From the NCBI RefSeq assembly GCF_009755605.1, contig NZ_WPNZ01000030.1, forward strand, positions 56,567 through 120,566: a stretch of 64,000 bases of DNA. The letters are read 5' to 3'. Positions 58,911 to 64,000 of this stretch are shown one piece after another. How positions within the stretch are numbered: position 1 is the stretch's first letter; each line of letters begins with the position of its first letter. This DNA is from Streptomyces typhae (GTDB lineage: Bacteria > Actinomycetota > Actinomycetes > Streptomycetales > Streptomycetaceae). A program made the position numbers and the translations under genes. The notes below the pieces were generated by a model. The model did not search any database. It was not told where the DNA came from and saw only the letters and a list, made by a program, of their open reading frames with translations.

Positions 58911-60337
58911 GCAGTGTGGGCGAGTTGACGCGGAAGTTGCGGGGCGAGCTGGACCGCTACTCTCCCGGTGGAAAGCTGCCGTCCAGTCGGGCTCTGGTCG
59001 AGCGGTTCCGGGTGAGCCCGGTGACCGTGTCGCGTGCGCTAGCGCAGCTCGCCGCGGAGGGGCTCGTCGTCACCCGGCCGGGCGCCGGGGCCTTCCGGGC
59101 GCGCCCGCCGGGAGCGGGCGCCGCGGCCGCGGGGGACACCTCCTGGCAGGAGGTGACACTCAGCGCGGACGCCGCCACGGAGGTCGCGCCCCGGTCCGTC
59201 GACGCCGCCGGGGTCCTCGCCACGCTCGCCGCGCCGCCGCCCGGCGTCGTGGAGTTCAGCGGCGGCTATCTGCACTCCTCGCTGCAGCCCGAGCGCGCGA
59301 TGGCCGCGGCCCTCGCCCGCGCGGGCCGCCGCCCCGGCGTCTGGGACCGGCCACCGGCCGAAGGGCTGCCGGAGCTGCGGGAGTGGTTCGCACGCGGCAT
59401 CGGCGGCGCGATCACCGCCGCGGAGATCCTGATCACCGCGGGCGGCCAGAGCGCCCTGACGACGACCCTGCGCGCCCTCGCCCCGCCCGGCGCGCCCGTC
59501 CTGCTCGAATCGCCCACCTACCCGGGCCTCCTCGCGATCGCGCGGGCGGCGGGGCTGCGGCCGGTGCCGGTGCCCGTGGACACCGACGGGGTGCGCCCCG
59601 ACCTGCTCGCCGCCGCGTTCCGGGCCACCGGCGCGCGGGTGTTCGTCTGTCAGCCGCTGTTCCAGAACCCCACCGGCGCGGTGCTGTCCGCCGAGCGCCG
59701 CCCCGAGGTCCTGCGGATCGCCCGCGAGGCGGGCGCGTTCGTGGTCGAGGACGACTTCGTACGCCGTCTGGTGCACGATGACGCGGGGCCGCTGCCCCGG
59801 CCGCTCGCCTCGGACGACGCCGACGGGGTCGTCGTCCACGTCTGCTCACTGACCAAGGCGACGTCACCGAGCTTCCGCGTGAGCGCCCTCGCCGCCCGCG
59901 GGCCCGTCCTGGAGCGGCTGCGCGCCATCCAGGTCGTCGATCACTTCTTCGTGCCGAGGCCGCTCCAGGAGGCCGCGCTCGAACTCGTCGGCTCCCCGGC
60001 CTGGCCGCGCCATCTGCGCACCGTGGCGGTCGAGCTGCGGGACCGCAGGGACGCGATGTCGGCGGCGCTGCGGCTGCGGCTGCCCGAGCTGGCGCTGCCG
60101 CACGTCCCGGTCGGCGGCTACCACCTGTGGCTGCGGCTGCCGGACGGCACCGACGAACCCGCCCTGGCCGCCGCCGCGTTGCGCGCCGGTGTGGCGGTGG
60201 CGCCGGGCCGCCCCTACTTCGCGGCGGAACCGCCCGCGGGGCACCTCAGGGTCAGCTTCGCGGCGCTCGCAGGACCCGGCGAGATCACCGAGGGCGTCCG
60301 CAGGCTGCGCGCGGCGTGCGACGAGGTGCTCGGGTGA
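58898..60337 (+). CDS. MocR-type GntR/aminotransferase regulator
   Basis: This 479-residue PLP-dependent transcription factor has an N-terminal GntR winged HTH (about 5-75; GGKLPSSRALVERFRVSPVTVSRALAQLAAEGLVVTRPG) fused to a fold-type I aminotransferase domain (about 110-475; AAEILITAGGQSALT; LLESPTYPGLL; FVCQPLFQNPTGAVLS; the PLP lysine in VCSLTKATSPSFRV). ATG 58898 gives MHERSSVGELTRKLR; the longer frame to 58304 is antisense to the transporter. MocR proteins usually control the divergent gene and sense an amino compound through PLP. Confidence 0.92.
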   Translation: MHERSSVGELTRKLRGELDRYSPGGKLPSSRALVERFRVSPVTVSRALAQLAAEGLVVTRPGAGAFRARPPGAGAAAAGDTSWQEVTLSADAATEVAPRSVDAAGVLATLAAPPPGVVEFSGGYLHSSLQPERAMAAALARAGRRPGVWDRPPAEGLPELREWFARGIGGAITAAEILITAGGQSALTTTLRALAPPGAPVLLESPTYPGLLAIARAAGLRPVPVPVDTDGVRPDLLAAAFRATGARVFVCQPLFQNPTGAVLSAERRPEVLRIAREAGAFVVEDDFVRRLVHDDAGPLPRPLASDDADGVVVHVCSLTKATSPSFRVSALAARGPVLERLRAIQVVDHFFVPRPLQEAALELVGSPAWPRHLRTVAVELRDRRDAMSAALRLRLPELALPHVPVGGYHLWLRLPDGTDEPALAAAALRAGVAVAPGRPYFAAEPPAGHLRVSFAALAGPGEITEGVRRLRAACDEVLG

Positions 60338-60342
60338 CGTCC

Positions 60343-60390
60343 TTGTACGACGCCTTGTACGGCCCTTCGTACGACGCCTCGTACGACGCC
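60343..60390. repeat. Four 12-bp tandem repeats
   Basis: T(T/C)GTACGACGCC units occur at 60343, 60355 (diverged), 60367 and 60379, each containing GTAC, then a partial fifth copy. They lie between the MocR stop and the acetyltransferase start. Confidence 0.8.
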
Positions 60391-60494
60391 CTTGTGCGAC
60401 CATCTCGTGTGGCGCCCTCGTGTGCCGCGGGGGCCGTGCGGCAACCCGCGAAAGACACTCGACGCCGGGCGGCGGTCCCTGCGAGTCTCGCGTC

Positions 60495-60956
60495 ATGACC
60501 AACGAGTACGAAGCCCCTGACGGAAAAGCCTTCCCCTTCCCCGACGGGTACGAGCTGTCCACCGACCCCGCCCGCCTCGACCTCTGCCGCATCCACCAGT
60601 GGCTCTCCGAGGACGCGTACTGGGCCATGGGCAGGACGCGGGGCAAGCAGGACGCGGCCGTGGCCGGATCGCTCAACTTCGGCGTGTACGAGGAGGCGTC
60701 GGGCGTCCAGGTCGGCTACGCCCGCGTGGTGACCGACCACGCCACGTTCGCCTTCCTCTGCGACGTCTACATCGACCGTTCGGTGCGCGGCAAGGGCATC
60801 GGCACCGCCCTCGCCGCCGGGGTGCGCGACCACCTCGCCCCGTACGGGCTGCGCAGGGTGCTGCTCGCGACGGGGGACGCGCACGCGGTGTACGAGAAGG
60901 TGGGCTTCGTCGGCCTCGACCACCCCGAGCACTGGATGCTGCTCGGCGAGCAGTGA
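60495..60956 (+). CDS. GNAT-family N-acetyltransferase
   Basis: This 153-residue acetyltransferase has acetyl-CoA loop RSVRGKGIGTALAAGV (about 97-112) and C-terminal ATGDAHAVYEKVGFVGLDHPEHWM. The N-terminal LCRIHQWLSEDAYWAMGRTR matches the YjaB/ElaA-like small GNAT subgroup often annotated only as acetyltransferase. Substrate unknown. ATG 60495 starts the standard fold; the longer frame to 60189 lies inside MocR. A GAGTCT box seven bases upstream may be a leaderless -10. Confidence 0.85.
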   Translation: MTNEYEAPDGKAFPFPDGYELSTDPARLDLCRIHQWLSEDAYWAMGRTRGKQDAAVAGSLNFGVYEEASGVQVGYARVVTDHATFAFLCDVYIDRSVRGKGIGTALAAGVRDHLAPYGLRRVLLATGDAHAVYEKVGFVGLDHPEHWMLLGEQ

Positions 60957-60972
60957 CCCGGCGCGGGCGCGG

Positions 60973-61512
60973 TCACGGCAGGCGCGTGCAGTCGGTCGTC
61001 AGGAGCAGGTCCTTGGCGGGGCCCGCCACCCGCCACCGGGTGCGCCAGTGGTCCGCGTCGTACACCTCGAAGGTGCCGCGGTACAGGTCCCGCGCGCACG
61101 GGTGGTCGGCGGTGTGCCGGCCCGAGCGCAGGTCGAGGTCGTGGAAGAAGCGCCCGTCGGCGAAGTGCACGGCCACCGTGCCCGCCCGTCCGCCCGGCAG
61201 GAACCGGAGGGTGCGCTCGGCGGGCCGGGCCACGCCGTGCCAGGTGAACGTGCCGGACTCGTGGTGCAGCAGGCCCGCGCCCGCCGCGTCCCGGACCGGT
61301 CCCGTGCCGTCGAGCGGGGTGAAGCGGGTCGTCCCGCTGAAGTGCCCCTCGACGGGACCGGCCGCCGCGCCGCCCGCCGCCGCGCCCGCGAAGTCCCGTA
61401 CCGTCCGCTCCACCCGCCAGTCGCCGAGCAGGAACGCGAGCACGTCCGGCACCGCGTGCACGGGTCCGGTCGGCTCGGTCGCGGCGCCGGCGCGCCCATC
61501 GGGAAGGGACAT
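60973..61512 (-). CDS. DUF6314-like beta-barrel protein
   Basis: This 179-residue protein has a lipocalin/FABP-like pattern of alternating strands (VLAFLLGDWRVERTVRDF; FTWHGVARPAERTLRFLPG; VAVHFADGRFFHDLDLRSG; WRTRWRVAGPAKDLLLTTDCTRL). It resembles the DUF6314 family of unknown function, which may bind a small hydrophobic ligand. No signal peptide. It converges on the acetyltransferase with 16 bases between stops. Confidence 0.75.
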   Translation of the reverse strand: MSLPDGRAGAATEPTGPVHAVPDVLAFLLGDWRVERTVRDFAGAAAGGAAAGPVEGHFSGTTRFTPLDGTGPVRDAAGAGLLHHESGTFTWHGVARPAERTLRFLPGGRAGTVAVHFADGRFFHDLDLRSGRHTADHPCARDLYRGTFEVYDADHWRTRWRVAGPAKDLLLTTDCTRLP

Positions 61513-61605
61513 GCCCGCAGGCTACTCGGCGGGTGACGGGTGACGGGCAGCGGGCGGCGGGCGGCGGGCGCCTGCGCTGGGCGACGGGCGGTGGAGTGGG
61601 CGTTC

Positions 61606-62595
61606 CTACTTGTCCACCACCGCGAGGCTGTTCTCGTCGTAGCGGTTCCCGGCGACGCTCCCCGCGGGCGCCACCGCGTCGATCGCGGCGAGCTCGTCGG
61701 CGGACAGCTCCAGCGTGGCCGCCGCCAGGTTCTCCTCCAGGTAGGCCTGGCGGCGCGTGCCCGGGATCGGCACGACGTCGTCGCCGCGGTGCTGCACCCA
61801 GGCGAGCGCGAGCTGGCCCGCCGTGACGCCCCGCCGCGCGGCCAGGCCTTCGAGGGCCTCGACGATGGCGAGGTTCCGCTCCAGGTTGCCGTCGGCGAAC
61901 CGCGGCTGGCCGCGCCGCATGTCGCCCGCCTCCAGATCGTCCACCGAGGTGAGACGGCCGGTCAGGAAGCCGCGGCCGAGGGGCGAGAACGGCACGATGC
62001 CGATGCCGAGCTCCCGGCAGACCGGCACGATCCCGTCCTCCAGGTCCCGCGTCCACAGCGACCACTCGCTCTGCAGCGCCGCGATGGGGTGCACGGCGTG
62101 GGCCCGCCGGATCGTGCGCGCGCTCGCCTCGGACAGACCGAGGTGCCGCACCTTCCCGGCGGCGACCAGGTCGACCATCGCGCCGACCGTCTCCTCGACC
62201 GGCACCCGCGGGTCGACGCGGTGCAGGTAGTACAGGTCGATGTGGTCGACGCCGAGCCGGCGCAGCGAGGCGTCGCAGGCCTCGCGCACGTACGCGGCGT
62301 CGCCGCGCAGCGCCACCGGCTCGCCGAGGCGGTTGGCGAAGCCGAACTTCGTGGCGAGGACGGCCTGTTCGCGGCGGCGCCCGGCGAGGGCCCGGCCGAG
62401 CAGCCGCTCGTTGTGGCCGCCGCCGTAGTAGTCGGAGGTGTCGAGGAGGGTGACGCCGAGGTCGAGCGCGCGGTGGACGGTGGCGATCGACCGGTCGTCG
62501 TCCGACGAGCCGTAGGCGTCGCTCATGCCCATGCAGCCGAGTCCCTGGGCGGAGACCGTCAGGGCGCCGAGGGCGCGCGTGGGTGTGCCGTTCAT
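61606..62595 (-). CDS. Aldo/keto reductase
   Basis: This 329-residue NADPH-dependent oxidoreductase of the AKR superfamily has catalytic tetrad Asp52, Tyr57 (LLDTSDYYGGG), Lys83 (VLATKFGF) and His125 (YYLHRVDP). The C-terminal NADPH-binding region is present (VPIPGTRRQAYLEENL). It resembles the YakC/AKR13-like reductases that reduce reactive aldehydes. ATG 62595 follows GGGAGGCAGG (minus strand). A MerR-type promoter lies about 70 bases upstream and has the same dyad as the next gene. Confidence 0.92.
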   Translation of the reverse strand: MNGTPTRALGALTVSAQGLGCMGMSDAYGSSDDDRSIATVHRALDLGVTLLDTSDYYGGGHNERLLGRALAGRRREQAVLATKFGFANRLGEPVALRGDAAYVREACDASLRRLGVDHIDLYYLHRVDPRVPVEETVGAMVDLVAAGKVRHLGLSEASARTIRRAHAVHPIAALQSEWSLWTRDLEDGIVPVCRELGIGIVPFSPLGRGFLTGRLTSVDDLEAGDMRRGQPRFADGNLERNLAIVEALEGLAARRGVTAGQLALAWVQHRGDDVVPIPGTRRQAYLEENLAAATLELSADELAAIDAVAPAGSVAGNRYDENSLAVVDK

Positions 62596-62662
62596 GGTCC
62601 TGCCTCCCGGTGGTGCGGTGATGTCCTGCGTGCCCAGGGGTGCGTGCCCCCCGGAGCCCGTG

Positions 62663-62693
62663 ACCCTAGGAGTTGGAGTGCGCTCCAGCGCAA
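62663..62693 (-). promoter_or_regulatory. MerR-type promoter of the aldo/keto reductase gene
   Basis: On the minus strand -35 TTGCGC (62688-62693) and -10 TAGGGT (62663-62668) are separated by 19 bases instead of 17. The spacer carries the dyad CTGGAGCGCACTCCAA (62673-62688). A long spacer with a central dyad is the hallmark of MerR-family activation. Confidence 0.75.
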
Positions 62694-62771
62694 GCGCGTT
62701 TCGGCCGCCGGGGCCCGGCGGCGTACGAGCCCCAGCGGGGCACCGGGGCGGTCGACTGGAGGACCAGCCGG

Positions 62772-63749
62772 CTACGCGAAGGCGTCGAGACCGGTGAGGT
62801 CGGCGGACAGTTCCCAGAGCCTGGCCGCCGCCTCCGGGTCCACCGCCCAGGGTTTGACGCCGCCGACCAGCATGTCGTCCGTGGTGGCGGGCCCGGCCAC
62901 GGCGCAGTCCTGGCAGTACGCGCCGCCGTGCGCCTCCAGGAGGGGTGAGGTCGCCACCCACACGGCGGTCGCCGCGCCCTGCGCGGGCGTCTTGAAGCCG
63001 TCGGCGGGCCTGCCGTCGGCGTCCATCCAGCCCTGCGCGATCTGCTCCTCGCGCGGGACGTGGCGCTGGAGCGGGGTGAGGATGCTGCCCGGGTGCACGG
63101 CGAAGGCGCGCGGGCCGCGGTCCCCCGCGAGAGCGTCCAGGTGCAGGGCGAACAGGGCGTTCGCCGTCTTCGACTGGGCGTAGGCGAGCCACCGGTCGTA
63201 GGGGTCCCGCCGGAAGTGCGGGTCGTCCCAGCGGATGCCGGAGAGGAAGTGGCCCGACGAGGCCACCGACACGACGCGGGCGCGGCCCGGGGTCAGGGCC
63301 GGGGCGAGCCGGTTGACGAGCGCGTAGTGGCCGAGGTGGTTCACCGCGAAGTGCGCCTCCCACCCCGGGCCCACGCGTGTCTCCGGGCAGGCCATGATCC
63401 CGGCGTTGTTGACGAGGAGGTCGACGCCGCGCCCGGCCGCGAGCAGGGCGTCGGCGAACGCGCGGATGCTGTCGGCGTCCGCGAGGTCGAGCGCGGCGAC
63501 CTCGGTGCCGGGGAGGTCGCGCAGGGCCTCCCGCGCCGTCTCCGGCCGTCGCGCGGGGACGATCACCCGGGCTCCGGCGCGGGCCAGGGCCCTGGTCGCC
63601 TCCAGGCCGAGGCCGGAGTAGCCGCCGGTGATCACGGCGGTCCTGCCGGTGAGGTCGACGCCGCGCAGTACGTCGTGGGCGGTGGCGGCAGCGGTGAAGG
63701 GGGTCCTTGAGCCGGTGGCACCCGTGCTGGTGGTCCTTGTGCTGGTCAT
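62772..63749 (-). CDS. Short-chain dehydrogenase/reductase (retinol-dehydrogenase-like)
   Basis: This 325-residue SDR has nucleotide loop TGGYSGLG (residues 41-48), NNAGIM, and the catalytic YAQSK. The extended C-terminus (AFAVHPGSILTPLQRHVPREE; GGAYCQDCAVAGP; GVKPWAVDPEAAARLWELS) matches the WWOX/retinol-dehydrogenase-like group. ATG 63749 is chosen because a MerR-type -10 box ends eight bases upstream, making the mRNA leaderless; TTG 63755 is the alternative. It probably belongs to one regulon with the aldo/keto reductase. Confidence 0.9.
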   Translation of the reverse strand: MTSTRTTSTGATGSRTPFTAAATAHDVLRGVDLTGRTAVITGGYSGLGLEATRALARAGARVIVPARRPETAREALRDLPGTEVAALDLADADSIRAFADALLAAGRGVDLLVNNAGIMACPETRVGPGWEAHFAVNHLGHYALVNRLAPALTPGRARVVSVASSGHFLSGIRWDDPHFRRDPYDRWLAYAQSKTANALFALHLDALAGDRGPRAFAVHPGSILTPLQRHVPREEQIAQGWMDADGRPADGFKTPAQGAATAVWVATSPLLEAHGGAYCQDCAVAGPATTDDMLVGGVKPWAVDPEAAARLWELSADLTGLDAFA

Positions 63750-63757
63750 GGGCAAGG

Positions 63758-63788
63758 ACGCTAGAACCTGGAGCGCGCTCTAGATCAA
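63758..63788 (-). promoter_or_regulatory. MerR-type promoter of the SDR gene
   Basis: On the minus strand -35 TTGATC (63783-63788) and -10 TAGCGT (63758-63763) are 19 bases apart, with the dyad CTAGAGCGCGCTCCAG in the spacer. It is nearly identical in layout and dyad to 62663-62693. Confidence 0.75.
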
Positions 63789-63889
63789 GCTCGGGAGCGT
63801 GTGGGAGCACATGGAGCCACAGGGCGGCCACGCCGGGACGGCGGCGCCCACGACCGTGCGGTCGAGGACCGGGTCGCGGAGCCCCGGGA

Positions 63890-64000
63890 GGGCCGTCGTG
63901 CCGCCCGCGCCGGGCCGTCGTGCCGCCCGCGCCGGGCCGTCGTGCCGCCCGCGCCGGGCCGTCGTGCCGCCCGCGCCGGGCCGTCGTGCCGCCCGCGCCG
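63890..64000. repeat. At least five perfect 22-bp tandem repeats at the window edge
   Basis: GGGCCGTCGTGCCGCCCGCG plus CC starts at 63890, 63912, 63934, 63956 and 63978 without a mismatch, and the array runs off the right end. Between it and the SDR promoter (63789-63889) I can support no gene; a minus-strand frame through the array is open but unrecognised. Confidence 0.9.

Noticed and set aside
63890..64000. CRISPR array
   Set aside because: The 22-bp units are directly adjacent with no spacers and no cas genes are present.

Overview
The window is about 72-75% GC by eye, with codon third positions almost all G or C, actinobacterial gene families throughout, a conservon, and a single TTA codon among the genes I accept. 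This points to a Streptomyces chromosome, core region. From memory, the gene order (pafA, FKBPs, pafBC, tatAC, helicase, rar conservon, betaine transporter, glnA4 cluster, infC-rpmI-rplT, pheST) matches the S. coelicolor segment around SCO1640-SCO1593. I see no insertion sequence, prophage, CRISPR array, rRNA or tRNA.

Layout. 1-5.6 kb: end of the Pup ligase gene pafA, two FKBP-type prolyl isomerases and the WYL regulators pafB/pafC, which belong to the pupylation and DNA-damage neighbourhood. 5.8-8.1 kb: Tat translocase genes tatA and tatC, then a diacylglycerol-kinase-like gene. 8.2-11 kb: a Ski2/HelY-type helicase. 11.4-16.1 kb: a complete conservon (sensor-like ATPase, roadblock protein, DUF742 protein, small GTPase, cytochrome P450). 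Its DUF742 gene carries the TTA codon, and its P450 lacks the EXXR motif. 16.1-19.8 kb: pseudouridine synthase, acetyltransferase, an iron-box-controlled siderophore-interacting protein, and a 5'-3' exonuclease. 20-23.8 kb: a glycine-betaine-type ABC transporter whose permease is fused to two substrate-binding domains.

24.2-27.8 kb: an XRE-cupin regulator, a BtuF-like protein without signal peptide, and a TDT-family transporter divergent from a LysR regulator. 27.8-34.7 kb: a Puu-like gamma-glutamylation catabolic cluster (amidotransferase hydrolase, amino-acid permease, FadR-type GntR regulator, GlnA4-type ligase, aldehyde dehydrogenase, SDR). The gene set fits ethanolamine catabolism better than putrescine catabolism. 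A secreted HAD phosphatase follows. 36-43 kb: DUF2510 membrane protein, PLP-dependent deaminase/aldolase, a proline-rich membrane protein coupled to a mycosin-like protease, SseB-like and DUF1844 proteins.

43.2-51 kb: translation block, with an attenuated leader, infC (ATC start), rpmI, rplT, a SpoU-type methyltransferase, an orphan histidine kinase, and pheS-pheT. 51-64 kb: SpoIIE-type phosphatase, NsdA-like TPR regulator, NUDIX hydrolase, 3-hydroxyacyl-CoA dehydrogenase, Tat-exported GHL10 glycosidase, DUF1918, a DMT exporter sharing its start codon with a divergent MocR regulator, an acetyltransferase, a DUF6314-like protein, and an aldo/keto reductase and SDR that both have MerR-type promoters.

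Several intergenic regions and gene ends hold short tandem repeats (12, 15, 18, 22, 23 and 33 bp units). Many genes have a TANNNT -10 box 5-8 bases before the start codon, which suggests leaderless mRNAs.
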